Assembly: GCF_030643905.1 (NCBI RefSeq)
Contig: NZ_CP121446.1
Span: forward strand, 744,001 to 808,000
DNA: 64,000 bases
Origin: Flavobacterium sp. IMCC34852
GTDB lineage: Bacteria > Bacteroidota > Bacteroidia > Flavobacteriales > Flavobacteriaceae
Direction: 5' to 3'
A program made the translations under genes and the position numbers. Under the pieces are notes generated by a model. The model saw only the letters and a list, made by a program, of their open reading frames with translations, was not told the DNA's origin and made no database searches. Below, one piece after another: positions 8,518 through 19,001 of the stretch (positions within the stretch are counted from its first letter, which is position 1; each line of letters starts with the position of its first letter).

Positions 8518-10164
8518 ATGTTTAAAAAAGCGTACGTACAAAAGATTTTATTTGGGCTGATTGCCCTTTCCTTATTCGCCGCATGTGACAAAGATTTCAA
8601 TGAATTAGGTACTGATATTGTTGGAGATGACCATTTTGGTTTTGAAAGATATACCGGGGCTACTATCAAAGCTTACAATCAAAAATTAGGACCGATATCA
8701 TCTAATAATTTACCCATTAATCCTTTAGGGTTTTATACGAATCCGGCTTTTGGGACTACCCAAGCCAATTTTGTGACTCAGGTTGAATTAGATTCTGAGA
8801 ATCCTACTTTTAACAATGTTGATCCCGATGATTATGATGTAAATCCAACAGTAATTGACAGTGTGATTTTAGATATTCCTTATTTCAGCACCTTAAAAAG
8901 TACTGATGAAAATGATCACAAAACATACGAGTTAGATTCTATTTACGGTGATGTTACTTCAAAATTCAAATTGAGCATTTATCAATCGAATTATTTTTTG
9001 AGGGATTTAGACCCTAATCAATCATTTGCAGCAACACAATTGTTCTACAATGATAAAGATGCGGAGATAGATGGGTATAAAATTCCGGTTTTGTTGAATG
9101 ACGCACCGCTTGTTGACAACAATGAAGATGGTCATGAAAACACCCAATTTTATTTTGACAAAAGGGAACACAGAACAACTGCTTTAAATGATGACGGTGA
9201 AGAAGTTGAGACCCGATTTGCGCCTTCTATGAGGCTGCATTTGAGCAAAGCGGTTTTCACGAATTTGCTTTTAAATGCACCAAGCGGACAATTGGTCAAC
9301 AATAGTGTTTTTAAAAATTATTTCAGAGGACTTTATTTTAAGGTAGAAAACGGAAACCCGGGTCATATGGCCATGATTAATTTTTTGGGTGGAAAAATCA
9401 CAGTTTATTACAATGAAGATAAAGAGACTACCACCAATGGCGTAACCACTTATGAAAGAGAGTTTAAAACACTCAAGATGAGCATGACCGGAAATACGGT
9501 TAGTTTACTCAACAATTCCAACGAAAATGCCGATTATTTATCGGCTACAGCCAACACCACAGCTGAAGCTTCTAAGTTATACGTAAAAGGCGGACAAGGA
9601 TCAATTGCAGTGATTGACGTTTTTGGTCCGGATGCCGATAACAACGGTATAGCCGATGAGATAGAAGTCATTAAGGCTAATGGTTGGTTAATCAACGAAG
9701 CTAATCTGACTTTCTATGTGGACAGAACCGCGATGTCTGACCCAAAAACCATTGAGCCAACCCGTATCTTTTTGTATGATTTGAATAATAAAAGTATTTT
9801 AATTGACCATACTTACGATTTTAGTACAAGTTCAAGTCCTAAATACAACAAATATGTACACGGCGGGATTTTAGAGGTAGAAGACGTTGAAAACGGTAGA
9901 GGAATTAAATACAAAATCAGAATCACCAACCACGTCAGAAATTTGGTTTCAAATGACTCGACGAATGTAAGACTGGGACTTTCTGTCACAGAAAGTATTA
10001 ATAATGTTGGATTTTCTAAATTGAAAACCGCTAACAGCAATACAGATAGCGCTCCGAGTATGTCGGTATTGAGTCCGCTGGGAACTGTATTATACGGAAC
10101 CAATCCGGCCGTACCGGATGATAAAAGATTAAAACTTGAAATTTATTACACCAAACCTGATTAA
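8518..10164 (+). CDS. DUF4270 family lipoprotein
   Basis: 548 residues with a lipoprotein signal ending in LFAAC (Cys at about residue 23), followed by [13 protein letters not shown], the opening I associate with DUF4270 proteins of Bacteroidota. The rest is long and beta-rich, with repeated Asp/Asn-rich loops and several strands of the form IxLDIPYF or ANLTFYVD. It is probably outer-membrane anchored. No catalytic motif was found. It is 11 nt upstream of glmS and 19 nt downstream of the glycogen synthase-like gene, so the three form a tight operon. Function unknown; an envelope or surface role is inferred. Confidence 0.85.
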   Translation: MFKKAYVQKILFGLIALSLFAACDKDFNELGTDIVGDDHFGFERYTGATIKAYNQKLGPISSNNLPINPLGFYTNPAFGTTQANFVTQVELDSENPTFNNVDPDDYDVNPTVIDSVILDIPYFSTLKSTDENDHKTYELDSIYGDVTSKFKLSIYQSNYFLRDLDPNQSFAATQLFYNDKDAEIDGYKIPVLLNDAPLVDNNEDGHENTQFYFDKREHRTTALNDDGEEVETRFAPSMRLHLSKAVFTNLLLNAPSGQLVNNSVFKNYFRGLYFKVENGNPGHMAMINFLGGKITVYYNEDKETTTNGVTTYEREFKTLKMSMTGNTVSLLNNSNENADYLSATANTTAEASKLYVKGGQGSIAVIDVFGPDADNNGIADEIEVIKANGWLINEANLTFYVDRTAMSDPKTIEPTRIFLYDLNNKSILIDHTYDFSTSSSPKYNKYVHGGILEVEDVENGRGIKYKIRITNHVRNLVSNDSTNVRLGLSVTESINNVGFSKLKTANSNTDSAPSMSVLSPLGTVLYGTNPAVPDDKRLKLEIYYTKPD

Positions 10165-10175
10165 TACGTAAAGTT

Positions 10176-12023
10176 ATGTGTGGAATTGTAGGCTATATTG
10201 GTTACAGAGAAGCGTATCCAATAGTAATTAAAGGGCTAAAAAGATTAGAGTACAGAGGTTATGACAGCGCCGGAATTATGCTTTGCGATGGGAATGAGCT
10301 CCATATTGCCAAAACCAAAGGAAAAGTATCAGACCTTGAAGAGAAATCAAAAGATTTAGCTTCTTCCAAAGCTACTATTGGTATGGGACATACGCGTTGG
10401 GCCACTCACGGTGTTCCCAATGATGTTAACTCACATCCTCATGTTTCTAATTCAGGAAATTTAGTAATTATCCACAACGGAATCATAGAAAACTATGAGC
10501 CTTTGAAAAAGGAATTGCTTAAAAGAGGCTACACTTTTACTTCAGATACAGATACCGAAGTTTTAATCAACTTAATTGAAGAAGTTAAGAAAAAGGAAAA
10601 CCTAAAGTTAGGCAAAGCGGTGCAAGTCGCCCTAAATCAAGTAGTCGGAGCTTATGCGATTTGTGTTTTTGATAAAGAAAAACCGGATGAGATTGTGGTG
10701 GCTCGATTGGGAAGTCCATTGGCTATAGGTGTTGGACAAGATGAGTTTTTTATTGCTTCCGATGCTTCTCCTTTTATAGAATACACCTCGAATGCAATTT
10801 ATTTAGAAGACGAAGAGATGGCAATCGTACGGTTACACAAGCCACTTAAAATCAGAAAAATTAAAGATGATACATTAGTTGATCCTTATATACAAGAGCT
10901 TCAAATGAATTTGGAGCAAATTGAAAAAGGGGGTTATGACCATTTTATGCTCAAAGAAATTTATGAGCAACCTAATGTTATTAAAGATACCTACCGCGGA
11001 AGACTATTGGCCAATCAAGGAATTATCCAAATGGCCGGTGTAGAAGATAATATTGAAAAATTCTTGCATGCACAAAGAATATTGATTGTAGCCTGCGGAA
11101 CTTCATGGCACGCCGGTTTGGTAGCTGAGTATATTTTTGAAGAATTTACGAGAATTCCGGTAGAAGTAGAATATGCTTCGGAGTTTAGATACAGAAACCC
11201 GATAATCAATGCTAACGATGTAGTGATTGCCATTTCGCAATCGGGTGAAACAGCCGATACTTTAGCCGCTATCAAGTTGGCCAAAGAAAAAGGGGCTTTT
11301 GTTTTTGGAGTTTGTAATGTAGTAGGTTCTTCCATTTCCAGAGAAACGCATGCCGGAGCTTACACGCATGCCGGTCCGGAAATAGGAGTAGCTTCAACCA
11401 AGGCTTTTACCACGCAAATTACAGTCTTAACCATGATTGCGCTTCGTTTGGCTAAAGCCAAAGGAACGTTGACCAATTCTGATTTCCATCGCTATTTACA
11501 AGAATTAGAAGTAATTCCTGAAAAAGTAAAAGAAGCCTTGGAAACCAACGACAAAGCCAAAGAAATAGCCATCAAGTTTAAAGATGCGCCCAATTGTCTT
11601 TACTTAGGAAGAGGATACAATTTTCCGGTAGCTTTAGAAGGCGCTCTAAAATTAAAAGAGATATCATACATTCATGCTGAAGGGTATCCTGCAGCCGAAA
11701 TGAAACACGGACCGATTGCACTAATTGATGAACAAATGCCGGTTGTGGTTATTGCGCCTAAACAAGGTCATTATGACAAAGTGGTTAGTAATATTCAGGA
11801 AATTAAGTCCAGAAGCGGCAAAATTATCGCCGTAGTGACTAAAGGAGATACCCAAGTAAAAGAATTAGCCGATCACGTAATCGAAATTCCGGAAACCTCT
11901 GATGCGTTATCGCCATTAATTACCACAATACCATTACAATTATTGTCTTATCACATCGCTGTATTAAGAGGTTGCAATGTTGATCAACCCAGAAATTTGG
12001 CAAAATCAGTAACAGTAGAATAA
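10176..12023 (+). CDS. glmS: Glutamine-fructose-6-phosphate aminotransferase (isomerizing)
   Basis: 615 residues, full length. It converts fructose-6-phosphate and glutamine to glucosamine-6-phosphate for peptidoglycan and LPS. The N-terminal glutaminase begins at the required Cys2 (MCGIVGYIG) with RGYDSAG and GHTRWATHG. Two SIS domains follow, including CGTSWHAG, SQSGETADT and the second-domain LGRGYNFP. It ends with PRNLAKSVTVE, the usual C-terminal tail. The start is certain, because Cys2 must be exposed. Last gene of the 7692-12023 operon; a hairpin terminator follows within 30 nt. Confidence 0.98.
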   Translation: MCGIVGYIGYREAYPIVIKGLKRLEYRGYDSAGIMLCDGNELHIAKTKGKVSDLEEKSKDLASSKATIGMGHTRWATHGVPNDVNSHPHVSNSGNLVIIHNGIIENYEPLKKELLKRGYTFTSDTDTEVLINLIEEVKKKENLKLGKAVQVALNQVVGAYAICVFDKEKPDEIVVARLGSPLAIGVGQDEFFIASDASPFIEYTSNAIYLEDEEMAIVRLHKPLKIRKIKDDTLVDPYIQELQMNLEQIEKGGYDHFMLKEIYEQPNVIKDTYRGRLLANQGIIQMAGVEDNIEKFLHAQRILIVACGTSWHAGLVAEYIFEEFTRIPVEVEYASEFRYRNPIINANDVVIAISQSGETADTLAAIKLAKEKGAFVFGVCNVVGSSISRETHAGAYTHAGPEIGVASTKAFTTQITVLTMIALRLAKAKGTLTNSDFHRYLQELEVIPEKVKEALETNDKAKEIAIKFKDAPNCLYLGRGYNFPVALEGALKLKEISYIHAEGYPAAEMKHGPIALIDEQMPVVVIAPKQGHYDKVVSNIQEIKSRSGKIIAVVTKGDTQVKELADHVIEIPETSDALSPLITTIPLQLLSYHIAVLRGCNVDQPRNLAKSVTVE

Positions 12024-12050
12024 ATTTTTTACTACAAAATACACTTAAAA

Positions 12051-12076
12051 GCGAGATTTATTCTCGCTTTTTTTTT
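12051..12076 (+). terminator. Intrinsic terminator after glmS
   Basis: Stem GCGAG/CTCGC with a 7-nt loop, followed by nine T residues. Confidence 0.85.
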
Positions 12077-12245
12077 GCTAATAATTTGTGATTTATTTAA
12101 TGAAATCTTCATTTTGTATGTATGCATAGTATTTTTTTTAGCAATAGTGTCAAAAAGTTAATAAAAGCTTAAAAAAGCCTTGTTTTGCTGAATTGTTAAT
12201 ATTCAAACCAAATAATCAATTATTGCCAAAATCAAAGAGGTTTTT

Positions 12246-12277
12246 TTGATAATGTAAAAAAAATATTTGTACATTGG
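12246..12277 (+). promoter_or_regulatory. Weak promoter candidate for the TonB-dependent receptor
   Basis: TTG (12246), 21-nt spacer, then TACATTGG, one base off TAnnTTTG, ending 29 nt before the ATG. A 6-bp dyad (TTGGTT/AACCAA, 12274-12290) overlaps it. The rest of the 283-nt gap after the glmS terminator is AT-rich with nothing else recognised. Confidence 0.35.
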
Positions 12278-12306
12278 TTGCATAAACCAACAAAATATAA
12301 AACCAA

Positions 12307-15159
12307 ATGAAGATTTATTTATTTATCCTTTCATTGTTTTTTTGCGGCCTTAGTTATTCGCAAACTTCAATTTCCGGTTCGGTAAAAGACAGTAAAGACC
12401 AACCCATTCCGGGAGCCAACGTTAAAGTGGCTGGAGAAAGTGCCGGAACCGTTACAGACAGTAATGGAAATTTCACTTTGACGACTACCAAAAAACCACC
12501 TTTTGATCTTGAAGTGTCAAGCGTAGGTTATGGTTCGTCAACGGTAAGTGTTACTTCTAACAACCAAAATGTAACCGTTTCTTTAACAGAACAAGAAACA
12601 CAATTAGACGAGATAGTGGTATCAGCTTCAAGAGCTCCGGAGAAAGTCAGAGAATCTCCCGTGACTATTGAGAGAATGACTATCAGAGACATTAAAAAAT
12701 CAGCTTCTCCGACTTTTTATGACGGTTTGGAAAATCTGAAAGAGGTTCATATGAATACCAGTAGTATGTCGTTTAAATCTATCAATACTCGTGGATTTGC
12801 CACGGTTTCTAACAATCGTTTCATGCAATTGGTAGATGGTATGGATAATTCTTCACCATTGTTAAATTTTGTTTTAGGAAACCTTATTGGAGTATCAGAA
12901 ATTGATGTGGCCAATGTGGAGCTTCTTCCCGGAGCTTCTTCCGCATTATATGGTGCGAATGCATTCAATGGAATTCTATTTATGAACAGTAAAAATCCAT
13001 TCAAATACCAAGGGATTTCGGCTTATGTTAAATATGGTTCAACCAATCAAAGAGCAGCCGGTTCTAATGACTACAGAGATTACGGAATTAGAGCGGCCCA
13101 TAAGTTCAACGACTATTTCGCTGCCAAAGCCAATTTCACTTACATGAAAGGTACAGAATGGTATGCTACTGATTATGAAGATTACGGTGCGCCGGGCAGA
13201 GACAGAAGCCATCACAATTATAACGGTTTGAATGTTTATGGTGATGAGGTTTCTACTAACATCAGAGGGGTAGCTTTAGGAATGTTAAATGCAGGGGTTA
13301 TTACTCCGGCACAGTATACCGTTTTCAATGCTATTTTGCCTAATGAAAATGTATCAAGAACAGGATACAATGAAGTTGACTTAACAGACAACGAAGTGAG
13401 AAATGCTAAAATTGATTTCTCATTGCACTTAAGACCTTTCGGAAACGAAAAATTGGAAGTAATCTGGCAAAGTAAATTCGGATTCGGAAATACCGTTTAC
13501 CAAGGAGCCAACAGGTATTACTTAAACGGCTTCTTTATGCAACAACACAAATTAGAGTTGGCGGGTAAAAACTTCTTCTTGAGAGGTTACTTCACTACCG
13601 AGCACGGCGGTCAGTCTTATGACATGAGATTTACAGGAATTAATGTGAATAGAGCCTGGAAGCCGGATGCAACTTGGTTCGGACAATATGCGGCTACTTA
13701 TGTACAATCTACTTTAGGTGGTGCTACTCCAACCCAAGCACATGGTCTTGCAAGAGGTGCTGCTGATACCGGAAGATTAATCCCGGGAACACCGGAATTC
13801 CAAAGCGCATTCAATTCGGTGATTGCAAATCCGGATGTGTTATCAGGGTCTAAATTAGTTGATAATTCTAAAATTTATCATTCTGATGGTAACTACAACT
13901 TTAAAGATTTAGTAAAATTTGCTGAAATTCAAGTTGGAGGTTCTTACAGATTGTATGATTTGAACTCATTCGGAAGAATCTATACAGATACAGAAGAATT
14001 CGGAGGGATTGATTATGATGAGTACGGAGCTTACACTCAAGTGATGAAAAAATTCATGGATGACCGTTTGAAATTTACCGGATCAATCCGTTATGATAAG
14101 AGTCAAAACTTTGACGGTAGCTACTCGCCAAGAGTTTCCTTAGTATACAGCGCCGGTCAAAATAAAAACCACATTTTCAGAGGATCATTCCAAACAGGTT
14201 TCCGTAATCCAACTACACAAGATCAATACATTGGGTTTAACGTAGGTAACGCAGTACTTATTGGTTCTGCTCCTGATAACTTGTTAAGATATTCTGAAAC
14301 ACTTCCTGTTAATACTGTTGCAGGTCAGGCATTTGCCGGTGGTGCTACCACGGTGATGAATGGTGAAGATGCTTATTACAACTCTTATACTTCTTCTTCA
14401 GTATTGCAATTTTCAGCTTTGGCAGGAACAGATCCTGTAGCGGCTGCAGCTTTGTTAAGAAGAACAAATGTGGACTTGGTTAAACCGGAAACCGTAAAAG
14501 CATTTGAATTAGGATACCGAGGTGAAGTAAAAGGATTCTCTTATGACATCAACGGATACTATAATATCTACAATGATTTTATCGGAAATATTACAGTTGT
14601 TTCTCCGTTCTACGGAACCGCTCAAGATTCACCAAGCTTTACAGCAGGGCCAACAGATCCGGGCTTCCAAACGTTACACGCTTTAACTAACGGAAATACC
14701 AGAAACTACCAATTGTATACCAATACCGATATTGAAATCAAATCTATTGGTTTTGGGGTAGGCGTGTCTAAAAAAGTATTTAAAGACTTTGAATTAGGAG
14801 CCAACTATAATTATGCTGAGTTTGATTTTGATCAAGCCAAAGACCCAAGTTTTGAAGCCGGTTTCAATACACCGAAACACAGAGTCAAAGCCACTTTAAG
14901 CAATGACAAATTATTCAAAAACTTTGGGTTTAATATCAGCGGAAGATGGTCAGATGAGTATTTATGGCAATCTACATTCGCAGACGGTATTATTGAAGAA
15001 GCAACGGTTATTGATGCTCAAATCAGCTACGGAATCCCAAGCTTGAAATCAACTTTCAAATTAGGAGCTACTAATTTAGGAGGAAAAGAATACAAACAAG
15101 TTTTAGGTGCCGGAGCTATTGGTCAACAATACTTTGTGTCATTAACAATCAATCCATAA
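12307..15159 (+). CDS. TonB-dependent outer-membrane receptor
   Basis: 950 residues. A signal peptide (about 1-19) is followed by a carboxypeptidase-regulatory-like domain (about 22-95; SISGSVKDSKDQPIPGANV), typical of Bacteroidota receptors. The plug starts around residue 98 (LDEIVVSASRAPEKV, then RESPVTIERM). A 22-strand-type barrel rich in aromatic residues follows and ends in an aromatic strand (QQYFVSLTINP). It imports an unknown ligand through the outer membrane using TonB energy. The next gene, 30 nt downstream, is an SGNH-hydrolase lipoprotein, not a SusD, so this is not a classical SusCD pair. The two are probably co-expressed and may share a lipid or ester-linked substrate. Confidence 0.93.
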   Translation: MKIYLFILSLFFCGLSYSQTSISGSVKDSKDQPIPGANVKVAGESAGTVTDSNGNFTLTTTKKPPFDLEVSSVGYGSSTVSVTSNNQNVTVSLTEQETQLDEIVVSASRAPEKVRESPVTIERMTIRDIKKSASPTFYDGLENLKEVHMNTSSMSFKSINTRGFATVSNNRFMQLVDGMDNSSPLLNFVLGNLIGVSEIDVANVELLPGASSALYGANAFNGILFMNSKNPFKYQGISAYVKYGSTNQRAAGSNDYRDYGIRAAHKFNDYFAAKANFTYMKGTEWYATDYEDYGAPGRDRSHHNYNGLNVYGDEVSTNIRGVALGMLNAGVITPAQYTVFNAILPNENVSRTGYNEVDLTDNEVRNAKIDFSLHLRPFGNEKLEVIWQSKFGFGNTVYQGANRYYLNGFFMQQHKLELAGKNFFLRGYFTTEHGGQSYDMRFTGINVNRAWKPDATWFGQYAATYVQSTLGGATPTQAHGLARGAADTGRLIPGTPEFQSAFNSVIANPDVLSGSKLVDNSKIYHSDGNYNFKDLVKFAEIQVGGSYRLYDLNSFGRIYTDTEEFGGIDYDEYGAYTQVMKKFMDDRLKFTGSIRYDKSQNFDGSYSPRVSLVYSAGQNKNHIFRGSFQTGFRNPTTQDQYIGFNVGNAVLIGSAPDNLLRYSETLPVNTVAGQAFAGGATTVMNGEDAYYNSYTSSSVLQFSALAGTDPVAAAALLRRTNVDLVKPETVKAFELGYRGEVKGFSYDINGYYNIYNDFIGNITVVSPFYGTAQDSPSFTAGPTDPGFQTLHALTNGNTRNYQLYTNTDIEIKSIGFGVGVSKKVFKDFELGANYNYAEFDFDQAKDPSFEAGFNTPKHRVKATLSNDKLFKNFGFNISGRWSDEYLWQSTFADGIIEEATVIDAQISYGIPSLKSTFKLGATNLGGKEYKQVLGAGAIGQQYFVSLTINP

Positions 15160-15189
15160 TTCAAACCCAATTATTAAATTATAATAGTT

Positions 15190-16680
15190 ATGATAAAAAA
15201 TTTCAAATGGCTACTGTTGGTTTCTCTAACCTTTGTAGCATGTAACAGTGATGAAGAGCCTTTTGTTGATCCTAATTCAACAGACGGAACACCGCTCACT
15301 GCAGGAACAGCCGATTTTTCTAAATACGTTTCCCTAGGAAACTCTTTAACAGCCGGTTACTCTGACAACGCTTTGTTTTATGCAGGGCAAGACAGTTCTT
15401 ATCCGAACATTTTAGCCAGTCAATTTGCATTAGTTGGCGGTGGTGAATTTACAATTCCCTACATGTCTGACAATACAGGAGGTTTGTTGCTTGGCGGAAC
15501 TCAAATTGCCGGAACAAGATTATACTTTAACGGAACAGGACCGGTTCCGGTACCGGGGACGCCTACTACTGATATAACCAATGTGCTTTCAGGACCATTC
15601 AACAATATGGGTGTTCCGGGAGCCAAAAGTTTTCACTTACTAGCACCCGGATATGGTAATGTAGCCGGGGTTTTAAGCGGTCAAGCCAATCCTTATTTCG
15701 TGCGTTTTGCTTCCAGTCCGAGTACGACTGTTTTAGCAGATGCATTGGCACAGAACCCAACCTTCTTCTCACTTTGGATAGGAAACAATGACGTCTTGGC
15801 TTACGCCACGTCGGGAGGTTCGGGAACCAATCAAACCGGAAATTTAAACCCGGCAACTTATGGGCCTAATGATATTACAGATCCTAATGTGTTTGCCAAC
15901 GTGTATAATACTTTGGTAGATCAATTAACCGCTAACGGCGCTAAAGGTGTTGTAGCCAATCTTCCTTATGTAACTACTATTCCTTATTTTACAACAGTAC
16001 CATATAATCCGGTACCGCTTGACGCCGCTACAGCAGGCCAATTAAATGCCGGTTTTGCGGCCTACAACAATGGTTTGTTATTCGCACAGTCAAACGGTTT
16101 ATTAACTGCGGCAGAAGTGGCCAGAAGAACCATTACATTCTCTGCTTCAAGTACAAATGCTTTATTGATAACAGATAGTTATTTAACGAACTTAACTTCT
16201 TTCGGAATTCCATCTCTGAGACAAGCGACCAGCGAAGATTTAATTGTATTGCCGGCCAGATCCTTTATCGGTACCACAGTAGGCGGAAACCCTGCTCAAG
16301 TGAATGGTGTATCGGTTCCTTTAGCGGACAATTGGGTTTTGACAAAAGACGAAATTCAAGAAGTTAGAGTGGCGACCGATGCTTACAATGCTACTATTGA
16401 ATCAATTGCTAATGCCAAAGGTCTTGCTTTTGTAAATGCCAATGCCCTTCAGACGCAAATTGCTAACGGCGGAATAACAGCTAATAATTTCACCATTACT
16501 TCGGCTTATGTAACCGGAGGCGGTTTCTCTCTTGATGGTGTTCACCCAAGCCCAAGAGGATACGCCTTAATTGCTAATAAATTTTTGGAAGCTATCAACG
16601 CCACTTACGGGTCAAACTTCAAAGGCGTTAATGTTGGTTTATACCGAATCTTATACCCAATGGATCCGCTTAATTTCTAA
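15190..16680 (+). CDS. SGNH/GDSL-type hydrolase lipoprotein
   Basis: 496 residues with a lipoprotein signal ending in FVAC (Cys19). SGNH blocks are visible: block I YVSLGNSLTAGY (catalytic Ser in GNSL, variant of GDSL), a Gly in the oxyanion region (MGVPGAKS), block III WIGNNDVL with the Asn, and block V DGVHPSPRGYA with the Asp-x-x-His pair. The family hydrolyses esters, often lipids or acylated glycans. The protein is probably attached to the outer membrane next to the TonB receptor encoded just upstream. A strong hairpin terminator ends the pair. The exact substrate cannot be told. Confidence 0.9.
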   Translation: MIKNFKWLLLVSLTFVACNSDEEPFVDPNSTDGTPLTAGTADFSKYVSLGNSLTAGYSDNALFYAGQDSSYPNILASQFALVGGGEFTIPYMSDNTGGLLLGGTQIAGTRLYFNGTGPVPVPGTPTTDITNVLSGPFNNMGVPGAKSFHLLAPGYGNVAGVLSGQANPYFVRFASSPSTTVLADALAQNPTFFSLWIGNNDVLAYATSGGSGTNQTGNLNPATYGPNDITDPNVFANVYNTLVDQLTANGAKGVVANLPYVTTIPYFTTVPYNPVPLDAATAGQLNAGFAAYNNGLLFAQSNGLLTAAEVARRTITFSASSTNALLITDSYLTNLTSFGIPSLRQATSEDLIVLPARSFIGTTVGGNPAQVNGVSVPLADNWVLTKDEIQEVRVATDAYNATIESIANAKGLAFVNANALQTQIANGGITANNFTITSAYVTGGGFSLDGVHPSPRGYALIANKFLEAINATYGSNFKGVNVGLYRILYPMDPLNF

Positions 16681-16703
16681 ACAAACCAAATTTATATATT
16701 CCC

Positions 16704-16733
16704 AAAACCACCTGAGAAATCAGGTGGTTTTTT
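16704..16733 (+). terminator. Intrinsic terminator after the SGNH hydrolase gene
   Basis: Stem AAAACCACCTG/CAGGTGGTTTT with a 6-nt loop and a T run. Confidence 0.9.
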
Positions 16734-16806
16734 GTTTCACATTGGCCATAGTTTGCTTTTAATTGACGATTCATCAAAAAATAAAGAAAAAAACTCACTT
16801 CAAATA

Positions 16807-16837
16807 TTGATTTTTCGAAATAGAAATTTTACCTTTG
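16807..16837 (+). promoter_or_regulatory. Promoter of atpD-atpC
   Basis: TTG, 20-nt spacer, TACCTTTG: a good match to the Bacteroidota -33/-7 pattern. It gives a leader of about 57 nt before atpD. Confidence 0.7.
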
Positions 16838-16895
16838 CGCTCTGAAAAAAGAGGTGTTTTTTTCAAACCTAAACAGCTATTTAATAAATACATAA

Positions 16896-18410
<1,515 letters not shown>

Positions 18411-18485
18411 TCAGTTGGCAGTTAGTAGTTGGCAGTGTTCAGTTGGTGCTAATTACTAATTACTAATCACTAATCACTAAAAAAA
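18411..18485. repeat. Simple-repeat spacer between atpD and atpC
   Basis: Repeats of AGTTGGCAGT and then ACTAATTACTAATCACTAA. The AGTTGGCAGT unit recurs in reverse at about 24226-24235. Both look like members of one dispersed microrepeat family. Confidence 0.7.
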
Positions 18486-18767
18486 ATGATTTTAGAAATA
18501 GTATCACCCGAAGCTACTTTATTCAAAGGTGAAGTAACCTCGGTTTCTTTACCGGGTGTTGATGGTTCGTTCCAAATCTTGAACAACCACGCACCAATAG
18601 TTTCTACTTTAAAACAAGGTACCGTGAAAATCACTGCCGATAGTTTTAAATTGGGCAAAGAAGTAGCTGAAAAGTTTACCAAAGTAAACGACCAAAACTA
18701 CACTTTGGAAATCAATTCAGGAACTATTGAAATGAAAGACAACAAAGTAATCGTATTAGCCGACTAA
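18486..18767 (+). CDS. atpC: F1F0 ATP synthase subunit epsilon (short form)
   Basis: 93 residues covering only the N-terminal beta-sandwich (LEIVSPEATLFKGEV, SLPGVDGSFQILNNHAPI). The C-terminal two-helix domain that can inhibit ATP hydrolysis in other bacteria is missing; a short form is common in Bacteroidota, so this is not a truncation. It links the rotor to F1. Follows atpD by 75 nt; a hairpin terminator lies 22 nt after the stop. Confidence 0.95.
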   Translation: MILEIVSPEATLFKGEVTSVSLPGVDGSFQILNNHAPIVSTLKQGTVKITADSFKLGKEVAEKFTKVNDQNYTLEINSGTIEMKDNKVIVLAD

Positions 18768-18789
18768 TCCGATTTTGTATAAAAGAAGA

Positions 18790-18817
18790 AGCCCGACAGT
18801 AATGTTGGGCTTTTTTA
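18790..18817 (+). terminator. Intrinsic terminator after atpC
   Basis: Stem AAGCCCGAC/GTTGGGCTT (one G-T pair), then a T run. Confidence 0.85.
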
Positions 18818-18837
18818 TTTAAGCTGAAATCTTTTTG

Positions 18838-18876
18838 TTTCAGGAGCTATTTCCGGCTTTACGCGCTACACGATTT
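18838..18876 (-). repeat. Half copy of the AGCCCCGAT...AGCGGGAA dispersed repeat
   Basis: Read on the minus strand it gives CGTGTAGCGCG, then AAAGCCGGAAATAGCTCC. It corresponds to the right half of the copies at 37613-37660 and 46021-46064. The left half is not recognisable. Confidence 0.55.
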
Positions 18877-18889
18877 GATATTAAGAGGA

Positions 18890-18959
18890 GAATGTCCAGT
18901 GGACATTCGGTTACTATACTATTTTTGTTAAAGAAAATACCTGACAGCCACTGGCTGTC
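18890..18959. repeat. Pair of palindromes upstream of bioF
   Basis: First palindrome, 18890-18908: arms GAATGTCCA/TGGACATTC around one base. Second, 18943-18959: arms GACAGCCA/TGGCTGTC around one base. Their centres, CCAGTGG and CCACTGG, are reverse complements of each other, and imperfect AGAGGAG/CCTCCTTTT sequences flank the pair. This resembles a REP-type doublet. Confidence 0.6.
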
Positions 18960-18989
18960 CTCCTTTTAATTTCAAATGGGCTATTTTAC

Positions 18990-18997
18990 TATCTTTG
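18990..18997 (+). promoter_or_regulatory. -7 box directly before bioF (leaderless type)
   Basis: TATCTTTG ending 4 nt before the bioF ATG. No TTG at the expected -33 position. Confidence 0.45.
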
Positions 18998-19001
18998 ACT
19001 C

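Noticed and set aside
12307..16680. TonB receptor plus lipoprotein as a SusC/SusD pair
   Set aside because: The lipoprotein has SGNH-hydrolase motifs and no SusD-like TPR features.
18486..18767. atpC apparently truncated
   Set aside because: Short epsilon without the C-terminal helices is usual in Bacteroidota; start, stop and terminator are all in place.
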